Below are positions 8,797 through 16,869 of a DNA stretch of 21,315 nucleotides, piece by piece. The position numbers were made by a program, and so were the translations under genes. The DNA is from an uncultured Opitutia bacterium (GTDB lineage: Bacteria; Verrucomicrobiota; Verrucomicrobiia; Opitutales; Opitutaceae), in contig CALFZM010000388.1 of NCBI GenBank assembly GCA_937952235.1, positions 1 to 21,315 on the forward strand, written 5' to 3'. Within the stretch, counting starts at the first letter, position 1; each line of letters starts with the position of its first letter. The notes under the pieces are model-generated. The model ran no database searches, was not told where the DNA came from, and saw only the letters and a program-made list of their open reading frames with translations.

Positions 8797-11190
8797 GTGT
8801 CTCCCTCCCTGACCTTCTCGAGCTGGCACTGGCTGTGGCCGGTGGTGATCTTTGGCGCGGTCGCGCTCCTCGTGCTGGCGTGGAGCTACCGTGCGCTCGC
8901 CGGCCAGCCGCTGCGTTGGGTGTGCCTCGCCCTCAAGGCCGCCGGGCTCGCCGCCCTCGCGCTCTGCCTGCTCGAACCGCTGTGGCTGGGCCAGCGCGCG
9001 CGCCCGGGCGCCAACCTGTTCGCGGTGCTCGCCGACAACAGCCAGGGACTGCAGGTCAAGGACCCGGGCGAAAAGTCCAGCCGGGGCGACGCCCTGCGGG
9101 AACTGCTGGATGCCCAGCGATCGCCCTGGCAGGCGTCGCTCGCCGCGACGTTCGATGTCCGGCGCTACCAGTTCGACACCCGGCTGCAGCCGACCAAGGA
9201 CTTCGGCGAGCTCAATTTCGAGGGCCGCTCGACCGCGCTGGCCGCGTCGCTGCGCACGCTCGCCGAGCGCTTCCAGGGCCGACCCCTCGCGGGCGTGCTG
9301 CTCTTCACCGACGGCAACGCCACCGACCTTGCGCTCGGCGCACTGCCCAAGCTCGACGGCCTGCCTCCGGTCTACCCGGTCGTGCTGGGCCGGCGCGACG
9401 CGGTGCACGACATCGCGGTGCAGCAGATCGCCGTCACGCAGACCGCGTTCGAGGACGCGCCCGTGACGCTGCAGGCCGATGTCATGACCTCGGGGTTCCG
9501 CGGCAAGCCGATCGTCGCCAAACTGGTCGACCGCACCGGTCGCACGCTGCAGGAGCAGACCGCCGAGGCGCGCGCGGACGGCGAGGCGCTGGCCTTCCGC
9601 TTCCAGATCAAGCCCGAGCAGCCGGGTCTTTCGTTCTACCAGATCCGGACCGGCACGCCGGCGGAAGCCGCGCAGCCCGTCACTCCGCCCCAGCCGGGCG
9701 CACCGGCGCCGACGGCGGAGGCCACCCTGGCAAACAACGCGCGGGTCTTCGTCGTCGACCGCGGGCAGGGTCCATTCCGCGTGCTCTACGTCGCGGGCCG
9801 GCCCAATTGGGAGTACAAGTTTCTCAACCGCTCCGTGCAGCTCGACGAGCAGGTGCAGCTCGTGGCGCTGATCCGCGTCGCCAAGCGCGAGCCGAAGTTC
9901 GATTTCCGCGGCCGCGCGGGCGAGACGAGCAACCCGCTCTTCCGCGGCTTCGGCAACCAGGCGCCGGAGGACGTGCAGCGCTACGACCAGCCGGTGATCA
10001 TCCGGCTCAACACCCGCGACGAGGCGGAGCTGCGCGCCGGCTTTCCGCGCACCCCGGAGGAACTCTACGGGTATCACGCGGTGATCGTGGACGATCTCGA
10101 AGCGGAGTTTTTCACGCCCGACCAGGCGCAGTTGCTGCAGAAATTCGTGTCCGAGCGCGGCGGCGGATTCCTGATGCTCGGCGGCATGGAAAGCTTTCGC
10201 GAAGGCAACTACCTGCGCACGCCGATCGGCGACATGCTGCCGGTGTACCTCGACGGCACGGAAAGCCCGGAGGCGCCCGGGCCGCTGCAGTACCAGCTCG
10301 CCCGCGAGGGCTGGCTCCAGGCGTGGGCCCGGCTGCGCGACAACGAAGCGGACGAACGCAGCCGCATCGACACGATGCCCGCCTTCGAGGTCTACAACCG
10401 CGTGCGCGGCCTCAAGCCGGGCGCGAGCGTGATTGCCAGCGTGCGCGACAAGGCGGGCGTCGAGCTGCCCGCGCTGGCGGTGCAGCGGTTCGGCCGCGGG
10501 CGCACCGCCGCGCTCACGCTGGGCGACGTCTGGCGCTGGGGCATGACGGACGCCGCCGCGCAGGCCGACATGGGCCGCGCCTGGCGGCAGCTCGTGCGGT
10601 GGTTGATCGCCGACGTGCCGGGGCGCGTGCAACTGACGCAGGAGCCGGTGGCGGCCGACGCCAACGGCGCCATCCGGCTGCAGGTGCGCGTGCGCGACGA
10701 GAAGTTCCAGCCGGTCGACGACGCCTCCGTCGTGGTCGAGATCGAGCCGGTCGTCTTCGAGGGGACCGGCGCCGCCGCCGCGGCCGGCATCAAACTCGAG
10801 GCGGAGCCCGCGTTGAGCGAGCCCGGGCTTTACCAGGTGACGTACGTGCCACGGCAGACGGGCGGCTACCGCGCGATCGCGACGGTGAAGAATCACGCCG
10901 GCGCCGACCTCGGACGGGCCGAGACCGGCTGGAGCACCGACCTCGCCGCGGAGGAGTTTCGGTCGCTCGTGCCCAACGTCGCGCTGCTCGAGGACCTCGC
11001 GCGGCAGACGGGCGGCCAGGTGATCGCGGCCGCCGACCTGGATTCGTTCGTGGGCCGCCTGCCCGAGCTGCGCGCGCCCGTCATGGAAACGTGGTCGTAT
11101 CCGGCGTGGCATACGCCGGTGATGTTTGCCTTCGCGCTCGCGTGCCTGCTCGCCGAGTGGGGGCTGCGCCGCTGGAAAGGCCTGCCATGA
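8797..11190 (+). CDS. Membrane protein with degenerate vWA-like and glutamine-amidotransferase-like regions
   Basis: This 797-residue membrane protein starts with a GTG at 8797, 37 bases after the previous stop; no ATG occurs in frame for over 200 codons, so the GTG is the likely start. Hydrophobic helices lie at about 14-30 and 41-59, and one near the C-terminus at about 773-790. A vWA-like strand ends in ADNSQG (residues 79-84), where the last serine of DxSxS is a glycine, followed later by an LLFTDGN strand. Residues around 426-490 (VIVDDLEAE, then GGGFLMLGG) resemble class I glutamine-amidotransferase-like domains, without a visible catalytic Cys. Such proteins are regular members of these MoxR operons and of unknown function. 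The stop overlaps the next start by ATGA. Confidence 0.85.
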   Translation: MSPSLTFSSWHWLWPVVIFGAVALLVLAWSYRALAGQPLRWVCLALKAAGLAALALCLLEPLWLGQRARPGANLFAVLADNSQGLQVKDPGEKSSRGDALRELLDAQRSPWQASLAATFDVRRYQFDTRLQPTKDFGELNFEGRSTALAASLRTLAERFQGRPLAGVLLFTDGNATDLALGALPKLDGLPPVYPVVLGRRDAVHDIAVQQIAVTQTAFEDAPVTLQADVMTSGFRGKPIVAKLVDRTGRTLQEQTAEARADGEALAFRFQIKPEQPGLSFYQIRTGTPAEAAQPVTPPQPGAPAPTAEATLANNARVFVVDRGQGPFRVLYVAGRPNWEYKFLNRSVQLDEQVQLVALIRVAKREPKFDFRGRAGETSNPLFRGFGNQAPEDVQRYDQPVIIRLNTRDEAELRAGFPRTPEELYGYHAVIVDDLEAEFFTPDQAQLLQKFVSERGGGFLMLGGMESFREGNYLRTPIGDMLPVYLDGTESPEAPGPLQYQLAREGWLQAWARLRDNEADERSRIDTMPAFEVYNRVRGLKPGASVIASVRDKAGVELPALAVQRFGRGRTAALTLGDVWRWGMTDAAAQADMGRAWRQLVRWLIADVPGRVQLTQEPVAADANGAIRLQVRVRDEKFQPVDDASVVVEIEPVVFEGTGAAAAAGIKLEAEPALSEPGLYQVTYVPRQTGGYRAIATVKNHAGADLGRAETGWSTDLAAEEFRSLVPNVALLEDLARQTGGQVIAAADLDSFVGRLPELRAPVMETWSYPAWHTPVMFAFALACLLAEWGLRRWKGLP

Positions 11191-12185
11191 ACGCTTCCCT
11201 CGGCCAGCCCCGCCGGTTTCACCGGCGCTTCGCCGTGCTTGCGGCAGCCCTCGCGGCCGGCCTCGCGCCGGTGCGCGCCGCGCCCGCTCCGGTGGCGGAG
11301 CAGGCGACGGTGCTCGTCGTGCGCGGCGCGGCGGGGGAGACCGAATTCCTGCCCGACCTCGTGCTGCAGACCGACGCCTGGGAGAAGGCGGCCGCGCGCG
11401 CCGGCGCCCGCTTCGTCGCCATCGGCGTCGACGACGACCAGGGCCGCGACCGCGCGCGCTGGCAGGAGGCACTGGCCGCCGAGCCGGTGGCGGGCCCCGG
11501 CGAGCTGTGGCTCGTGCTGATCGGCCACGGCACCTTCGACGGGCGCGAGGCGAAGTTCAACCTCCGGGGCCCCGACGTCTCGGCCGTCGAACTCGCCGCC
11601 TGGCTCAAGCCGGTGCAGCGCCCCCTGGCGGTGATCAACACCACCTCCTCGAGCGCACCCTTCCTCGCGCGACTCTCCGCGCCGGGTCGCGTGCTCATCA
11701 GCGCGACCCGCAGCGGCAACGAGCAGAACTACGCCCGCTTCGGCAAGTACCTCGCCGAGGCGCTCGGCGATCCGAAGAGCGACCTCGACAAGGATGGGCA
11801 GATCTCGCTGCTGGAGTCGTTCCTCAGCGCCTCGCACCGCACCACCGAATTCTACAAGACCGAGAACCGGCTCGCGACCGAGCATGCGCTGATCGATGAC
11901 AACGGCGACGGCCTCGGCACGCCCGCGGACTGGTTCCGCGGCGTTCTCGCCACCAAGCGCGCCAGGGACGGAGCCGCGCCCGACGGTCCCCGGGCGCATC
12001 AGTTTCACCTCGTGCGCAGCGCCGCCGAACTGCAGCTCAGCGCGGAGGTGCGCGCCCGGCGCGACCAGCTCGAGCTGCAACTCGCCGCCCTGCGCGAGCG
12101 CAAGCCACGGCTGAACGAGGAGAAATTCTACCAGGATCTGGAGAAGATCCTGCTCGAGATCGCGAAGCTCTACGAGGGCACGTGA
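11187..12185 (+). CDS. Secreted caspase/legumain-like protein without cysteine, with two calcium-loop motifs
   Basis: This 332-residue product begins with a signal-peptide-like stretch (basic residues 9-14, hydrophobic 15-28, likely cleavage after about residue 31). LVLIGHGTFDG at 109-119 gives the His-Gly typical of the caspase/legumain (peptidase C13-like) fold. The next strand, where a catalytic Cys would sit, reads INTTSSSAPF at 150-159, and no cysteine occurs anywhere in the protein. ISATRSG at 171-177 fits the family. Residues 199-210 match an EF-hand loop exactly (D, D, D, G, I, E spacing), and 237-248 form a second DxNxDG loop. A charged helical C-terminus follows. It is the last gene of the operon and overlaps the previous stop. 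It may be a pseudo-protease, a serine variant or a binding protein. Confidence 0.8.
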   Translation: MNASLGQPRRFHRRFAVLAAALAAGLAPVRAAPAPVAEQATVLVVRGAAGETEFLPDLVLQTDAWEKAAARAGARFVAIGVDDDQGRDRARWQEALAAEPVAGPGELWLVLIGHGTFDGREAKFNLRGPDVSAVELAAWLKPVQRPLAVINTTSSSAPFLARLSAPGRVLISATRSGNEQNYARFGKYLAEALGDPKSDLDKDGQISLLESFLSASHRTTEFYKTENRLATEHALIDDNGDGLGTPADWFRGVLATKRARDGAAPDGPRAHQFHLVRSAAELQLSAEVRARRDQLELQLAALRERKPRLNEEKFYQDLEKILLEIAKLYEGT

Positions 12186-12227
12186 CGCGCCGCGGGCGGT
12201 CGCGCCGGCGGAGTCGCAGGCCCGTCG

Positions 12228-12249
12228 CGGCTGCGCCTGAGCGCAGCCG
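12228..12249 (+). terminator. GC-rich hairpin downstream of the operon
   Basis: A perfect 9-bp stem, CGGCTGCGC (12228-12236) with GCGCAGCCG (12241-12249) and a CTGA loop, lies 43 bases after the stop of the last operon gene. There is no T-run after it, so it would be an incomplete intrinsic terminator or an mRNA-end stabiliser. The rest of the gap 12186-12389 holds another short palindrome at 12293-12304 (GCCCCGCGGGGC) and no gene. Confidence 0.4.
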
Positions 12250-12389
12250 TCCGCAGGCCGCCGGAGACGGGCGGGTGGGCCGGTGCAGTTCCGCCCCGCG
12301 GGGCTCGAGATTTTCGCTTCTCCTCCGGGCGTGCGTCCTGCTTTATCCGCGGCATGCTGACGCGCTTCTCGGTTGCCCCGCTTCACACC

Positions 12390-14159
12390 ATGACCCGTCC
12401 GCTTGCCGCCGTGGCCATGGGAAAGGCGGCGCCGGACCTGGTCATCACCGGCGCGCGCGTCCTCTCCACCTATACGGAACGCATCCGCCGCGAGTGCGAG
12501 GTCTGGGTGCGCGGCGGCCGGATCGCGGCGGTGAAGCCCGCGGGCACGTTCCGGAAGACCCAGGGCACGAAAGGGCGCACGCGGATTCATGACGCCCGCG
12601 GCGGCATCCTCGCCCCGGGCCTCGTCGATCCGCACGTGCACATCGAGAGCAGCATGATGACCGCCTGCGCCTTCGCGGAGGCGGCGCTGCTCAACGGCAC
12701 GACCACCGTGTTCTGCGACAGCCACGAGATCGGCAACGTCTGCGATGTCGCCGGCATCGAATGGATGCTCGAGGATGCGCGCCGCGCCCCGCTTTCGATC
12801 TACCTGACCGTCCCCAGCACCGTGCCTGCGACCAACGCGCGGCTCGAGACCGCGGGCGGCGACCTGACGCCCGCGAAGATCGGCCGGCTCTTCGACCGCT
12901 GGCCCGAGGCCGCGGCACTCGGCGAAAAGATGGACTACATCTCGGTCGCGCACGGTGACCCGCGCAGCCACGCGATCCTGGCGGAGGCGCTGCGGCGCGG
13001 GCGGCCCGTCTGCGGGCACATCTACGGCCGCGAGTTCGTCGCGCCGGGCGCCGCCAGCGGCATCACCGACACCCACGAGGCGATCGACCGCGAGATCGCG
13101 CACGACTTCCTCGAAAACGGCGTCTGGATCTTCCTCCGCGGTGGCAATCCGCAGACGCCCTGGCACTCGCTCCCGCAGGCGATCAAGGCCGTCACCGAGC
13201 TGGGCGCGAACCCCAAGCGCGTCTGCATCTGCACGGACGACCGCGACGCGGACGACCTGTTTCTGTTCGGCCTGGACTGGGTCGCCCGCCAGGCGGTGGC
13301 GGCGGGGCTGCGCACGACGACCGCCTGGAGCCTGGGTTCGCTGCATCCGGCGACCCGTTATGGCCTCGACGGCGAGTTCGGCGGCATCGCCCCGGCGCGC
13401 CGCGCCGACCTCGTGCTCCTGAACGACGCGCTCGAGGTGCAGAGCACCTGGTACGGAGGCGAGCTCGTGGTCGAGCGCCGGAAGATCACCCCGGTGCTCG
13501 ATCGCGCCCTCAGCCGGCGCTACCGGTATCCCAGGGCCGCATACGCCACGGTGCGCCTGCCGCGGCGCGTGACGCTCACCCCGCCGGCCCCGGCGGGGGC
13601 CGTCACGGCCAACGTGATCCGGCTCGTGCCGCCCGGGATCCTCACCGCGCACGAGAGGCTCAAGGTGCCGGCCGGCGCGGACTGGGAGCACTGGCGGCAG
13701 GAACACGACCTTTGCTTTCTCACCGTGGTGGAGCGCCACGGCCGCAACGGGGGCGTCGGCTACGGCCTCCTGCGCGACTTCGGCCTGAAGGACGGCGCGG
13801 TGGCCAGCAGCGTCGGCCACGACGCCCACAACATCGTGCTGGCCGGCACCTCCGAGTCGGACCTGCAGCTCGCGCTCGCGACGGTCCAGGCCATGCGCGG
13901 CGGCGTGTGCGTCGTGCGTCGAGGCAAGGTGCTCGCGCGCGTGGCGCTCCCGATCGCCGGGCTGCTGTCCGACCAGCGCGCACCGGCGGTCGCGCGCGAG
14001 ACCACCGCGCTCAAGCGCGCCTGGAACCGGCTGGGGTGCAAGGTGCCCTACATGGGCTTCAACCTGCTCCCGCTCTCGGTCATCCCGGAGCTGCGGCTGA
14101 CGGACAAGGGCCTCATCGACGTCACCGGGATGCGCGTGGTGCCCCTGTTTGAAAAGTAG
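12390..14159 (+). CDS. Adenine deaminase-family amidohydrolase, divergent
   Basis: The 589-residue protein follows the adenine deaminase (Ade) plan. The first metal motif HVHIESSMM has its histidines at 94 and 96 (numbered from the upstream ATG at 12354), then GTTTVFCDSHEIGNV, the acidic ligand in ALGEKMD (191), His222 in GHIYG and TDD at 294-296. The C-terminal domain has ERHGRNGG and SVGHDAHN, as in true Ade. However, the usual DHE is THE (240-242), REGS is RGGN, and the GHxD helix reads GLDW. So the substrate may not be adenine, or activity may be altered. Ade converts adenine to hypoxanthine in purine salvage. I chose ATG 12390 because the following residues match Ade N-termini; 12354 and 12417 are alternatives, and none has a clear Shine-Dalgarno sequence. 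Confidence 0.82.
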   Translation: MTRPLAAVAMGKAAPDLVITGARVLSTYTERIRRECEVWVRGGRIAAVKPAGTFRKTQGTKGRTRIHDARGGILAPGLVDPHVHIESSMMTACAFAEAALLNGTTTVFCDSHEIGNVCDVAGIEWMLEDARRAPLSIYLTVPSTVPATNARLETAGGDLTPAKIGRLFDRWPEAAALGEKMDYISVAHGDPRSHAILAEALRRGRPVCGHIYGREFVAPGAASGITDTHEAIDREIAHDFLENGVWIFLRGGNPQTPWHSLPQAIKAVTELGANPKRVCICTDDRDADDLFLFGLDWVARQAVAAGLRTTTAWSLGSLHPATRYGLDGEFGGIAPARRADLVLLNDALEVQSTWYGGELVVERRKITPVLDRALSRRYRYPRAAYATVRLPRRVTLTPPAPAGAVTANVIRLVPPGILTAHERLKVPAGADWEHWRQEHDLCFLTVVERHGRNGGVGYGLLRDFGLKDGAVASSVGHDAHNIVLAGTSESDLQLALATVQAMRGGVCVVRRGKVLARVALPIAGLLSDQRAPAVARETTALKRAWNRLGCKVPYMGFNLLPLSVIPELRLTDKGLIDVTGMRVVPLFEK

Positions 14160-14166
14160 TCATACG

Positions 14167-14192
14167 ATCCGGACGTCGGACGGATTTTTTTT
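14167..14192 (+). terminator. Possible intrinsic terminator after the deaminase gene
   Basis: ATCCG (14167-14171) can pair with CGGAT (14181-14185) across nine bases, and eight consecutive T residues follow at 14185-14192. The stem is short, but a T8 run is rare in this G+C-rich window and it starts only about 26 bases after the stop codon. It would separate the deaminase from the receptor gene. The weak stem keeps the confidence moderate. Confidence 0.5.
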
Positions 14193-14198
14193 CTGGGC

Positions 14199-14216
14199 GC
14201 GCCGCCGGTGCGGCGC
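14199..14216 (+). promoter_or_regulatory. Stem-loop in the leader of the TonB-dependent receptor gene
   Basis: GCGCCGC (14199-14205) and GCGGCGC (14210-14216) form a perfect 7-bp stem with a CGGT loop, ending about nine bases before the ribosome binding site GGGAGG at 14226-14231. It could affect translation or transcript stability of the receptor gene. Perfect GC stems also occur by chance at this base composition. Confidence 0.3.
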
Positions 14217-14225
14217 CTGCTGGAC

Positions 14226-14231
14226 GGGAGG
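14226..14231 (+). promoter_or_regulatory. Ribosome binding site that fixes the receptor start
   Basis: GGGAGG ends eight bases before the ATG at 14240 and only two bases before an in-frame GTG at 14234. The spacing favours the ATG. Confidence 0.75.
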
Positions 14232-14239
14232 ATGTGACC

Positions 14240-16687
14240 ATGCCCTTCACCCGTCCCGCCCTTCAGCTTTTCGCGGCCGCCTCTCTCGCCGGAGCGGCCG
14301 CCCCGGTCCTGGCCCAGCCGGCGGCGCCTCCCGCCGGCGGCGACATCACGACGCTCGAGCGCTTCGAGGTCAGCGGCGTGCCGATCGAGCAGCAGATCCT
14401 GCCGACGTCGCGCCCGTTCAACTCCGTCTTCGGCTTCGACCGCAGCATCCTCGAGACTCCGCGCAACGTCACCATCATCTCGCGCGAGCAGATGAACGTG
14501 ATCGGGATCCAGGAAACGAGGGATTTCTCGAAGCTCACCGCCTCCAGCTACACGCAGACCAACTTCGGCCTGCCCTCGAACCCGTCGATCCGCGGCCAGA
14601 CGGCCGACGTGCTCGTGAACGGCATGCGCCGCGGCCTGACCGTGAACGGCAACGGCATGCCGGTGAACTTCAACGCGGTGGAGTCGACCAACATCGTCAA
14701 GGGCACCGCCAGCGTGATCTTTGGCGCGACGAGCTACACCGGCGGCTATGCCGACTTCATCACGAAGAAGCCGTCGTTCGACCGGTTCAAGGGCTCCCTG
14801 TCGCTGACGGCCGGCATGTATGAGCAGCTCCGCTGGACCGCCGACTTCGGCGGCCCGGTCTCGAAGCAGCTCGCCTACCGGGTGAGCTATTCGGGCGAGG
14901 AATCCGGCAGCTACTACCGGGGCGGCAAGAAGAACACCCAGGCGCTCTACGGCGCGATCGAGTATCGCCCCAACGGCAGCTACACCCTCGAGCTGAACGC
15001 GGAATTCTACGTCGCCGACTTCACCGAGAACTGGGGCATCAACCGCGTCACGCAGCAGCTCATCGACCAGGGCCTTTACATCCCGGATGCGCAGTCCGAC
15101 GCCAGCTACCTTGCGTTCACCCGCACCGTCGGCGGCTTTGGCAATCCCGTGCAGGCCTACGGCGCCCCGGTGAAACTCGACCGGCGCCGGCGGCTGCTCT
15201 CCCCGGGCGACGACAGCTACGGCGTCAACGTGACGGCGCAGGCGATCCAGACGCTCAAGCTCGGCGGCGAGGCGCGGCTGGTGAACAACACCTTCCTCAA
15301 CTACGTGGACCGCGACACCTTTTCGTCCTACTACTACGCCTCGGTGCACCACGACAACTACGGCCTGGAGAACCGTCTCCAGTACCAGAATACGCTCAAC
15401 CTCGGCGGGGTGAAAAGCAGCGTGGCGGCGGGGTTTTCCGCGCGCTACCAGTCGGTCTGGGGCGCGGACGACTTCTATCACGAGCCGATCAACTCGTGGG
15501 ACCTCACGCGGGATCCGGCGCTGAACCGCGTCCCGGCCGCCTCGTTCGGGGGCTTCAATGCCTCGGTGCTGGTCCCCGGGTTCGGACCGCGCGGCGCGCT
15601 GCCGGGGGTGTTTGTCTCGCCCGGCGCCAGCTACGGCTTCGATCCCGCCACGGGCAACATCTACAACGGCAACGGCAGCACCAACGATTCCACGCTCAAG
15701 CAGGTCGCGCCGTTCTACCAGCAGGACTTCATCCTCACCCCGGAGTTCAGCGTGCTGGCGGGCTTCCGGTACGACCTGCTCGACGTCCAGAACACGGATC
15801 CGGTGGCCCCCGCCGGCTTCACGCCGGCGAGCGACGGCATCAGCCTCGCGCTGCCCAGCTACAACGCGAGCGGCGTCTTCAAGGTCAGCGAGCGCTGGAG
15901 CGTCTATTACACGCACGCCTTCGCCTATTCGGCCGAGCCGGCGCTGGGCGGCGGTTATGCCTTCCTGGATACGAGCTACGGCGGCACCGCGCGCGAGTTC
16001 TACGACTTCCAGTTCGAGAAGAAGAACCGGCTGCACGAAGTCGGTCTCAAGGGCAGCGTGCTGGGCGGCAAACTCTTCCTCGGCGCGGCCGTCTACGACC
16101 AGCGCCAGAAGTGGAACACCCTCGACAAGAAGGAGCGCACGATCAAGAGCCGCGGCTTCGAGATCGAGGCCAACTACCAGCCGAACAAGCAGCTCTTCGC
16201 GACGGTGTCGTACAGCTACTTCGATTCGCGGCAGCGTTACGCCGGCTTCCTCGCCGACTCCATCATCTACGACAAGCGTCTCGGTTCGGCGGTGCCGTTC
16301 ACGCCGGACTTCCCGACGATCGACGAGGAGTTCCAGCAGCCGGGCATGCCGAAGCACCTCATGAACTTCCTCGTGAGCTACCGGTTCACGCCCGCGTTCT
16401 CCGCCTCGATCGGCACGGTGATCACCGGCGAGATCGTCACGAGCCAGGTCGGCCGGGGCACCTCGGGCTTCGGCGCGCCGGTCACGCTCTCGGCCAACAA
16501 GATTCCGTGGCAGCAGACGACGGACGTGACGCTGTCCTACCGTTGGAAACAATGGGACGCCCGGCTCTCGCTGATGAACGTCACCGACGAGGAGAACTGG
16601 TCCGCGCCGAACCCCGGTTACGGCAACGGCTCGATCAATGCCGAGCTGCCGTTCCGCGGCGAAGTGACGATCGCCTTCCGGTTCTGA
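14240..16687 (+). CDS. TonB-dependent outer-membrane receptor
   Basis: This 815-residue protein has a signal peptide (hydrophobic residues 8-22, likely cleavage after VLA at 23-25). A plug domain follows with LETPRNVTIISREQM at 71-85, SIRGQ, a VLVNGMRRG loop and a VESTNIVKGTASVIFG block. A long beta-barrel region rich in alternating aromatic residues then ends in phenylalanine (AFRF), the usual outer-membrane assembly signal. No classical N-terminal TonB box is obvious; FEVSG near residue 42 may take that role. Such receptors bind a ligand at the cell surface and import it using TonB/ExbBD energy, and the plug text is of the siderophore-receptor-like type common in Opitutaceae. The ligand is not readable from sequence. 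The position between a deaminase and a purine permease hints at a nucleobase-like ligand, but siderophores remain possible. Confidence 0.93.
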   Translation: MPFTRPALQLFAAASLAGAAAPVLAQPAAPPAGGDITTLERFEVSGVPIEQQILPTSRPFNSVFGFDRSILETPRNVTIISREQMNVIGIQETRDFSKLTASSYTQTNFGLPSNPSIRGQTADVLVNGMRRGLTVNGNGMPVNFNAVESTNIVKGTASVIFGATSYTGGYADFITKKPSFDRFKGSLSLTAGMYEQLRWTADFGGPVSKQLAYRVSYSGEESGSYYRGGKKNTQALYGAIEYRPNGSYTLELNAEFYVADFTENWGINRVTQQLIDQGLYIPDAQSDASYLAFTRTVGGFGNPVQAYGAPVKLDRRRRLLSPGDDSYGVNVTAQAIQTLKLGGEARLVNNTFLNYVDRDTFSSYYYASVHHDNYGLENRLQYQNTLNLGGVKSSVAAGFSARYQSVWGADDFYHEPINSWDLTRDPALNRVPAASFGGFNASVLVPGFGPRGALPGVFVSPGASYGFDPATGNIYNGNGSTNDSTLKQVAPFYQQDFILTPEFSVLAGFRYDLLDVQNTDPVAPAGFTPASDGISLALPSYNASGVFKVSERWSVYYTHAFAYSAEPALGGGYAFLDTSYGGTAREFYDFQFEKKNRLHEVGLKGSVLGGKLFLGAAVYDQRQKWNTLDKKERTIKSRGFEIEANYQPNKQLFATVSYSYFDSRQRYAGFLADSIIYDKRLGSAVPFTPDFPTIDEEFQQPGMPKHLMNFLVSYRFTPAFSASIGTVITGEIVTSQVGRGTSGFGAPVTLSANKIPWQQTTDVTLSYRWKQWDARLSLMNVTDEENWSAPNPGYGNGSINAELPFRGEVTIAFRF

Positions 16688-16702
16688 ACCCGCCCTGCGG
16701 GT
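16688..16702 (+). terminator. Short hairpin after the receptor gene
   Basis: ACCCGC (16688-16693) pairs with GCGGGT (16697-16702) around CCT directly after the receptor stop codon. The stem is short and lacks a T-run, so a terminator role is only possible. Confidence 0.25.
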
Positions 16703-16738
16703 AGTTCGCCGGGCGACTCCGCCGATCCGGAACGATGG

Positions 16739-16816
16739 AGGTGGAGCCGCCTGTCCCCAGGCGGCTGACGTGCGAGGGACCGGTCCGCAGCAGCTTGAGG
16801 ACATGCCGCTCCACCT
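16739..16816. repeat. Nested inverted-repeat element between convergent genes
   Basis: AGGTGGAGC (16739-16747) is repeated as GCTCCACCT (16808-16816). Inside, a perfect hairpin AGCCGCCTG (16745-16753), loop TCCC, CAGGCGGCT (16758-16766) shares three bases with the left outer arm, so two alternative folds are possible. The element sits in the 182-base gap between the receptor gene and the convergent permease gene, where it could serve as a two-way terminator or be a dispersed palindromic repeat. Nothing that looks like a gene is in the gap. Confidence 0.55.
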
Positions 16817-16869
16817 TGCCGCGCGGCTGTGCTCAGGGGAAATTCGAACGCCAGCCGCAGGGCTCCGGT

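Noticed and set aside
8440..11472. A 1010-codon open frame on the - strand
   Set aside because: It is antisense to the coiled-coil and vWA-like genes, has biased composition and no motif, and is best explained as a shadow frame.
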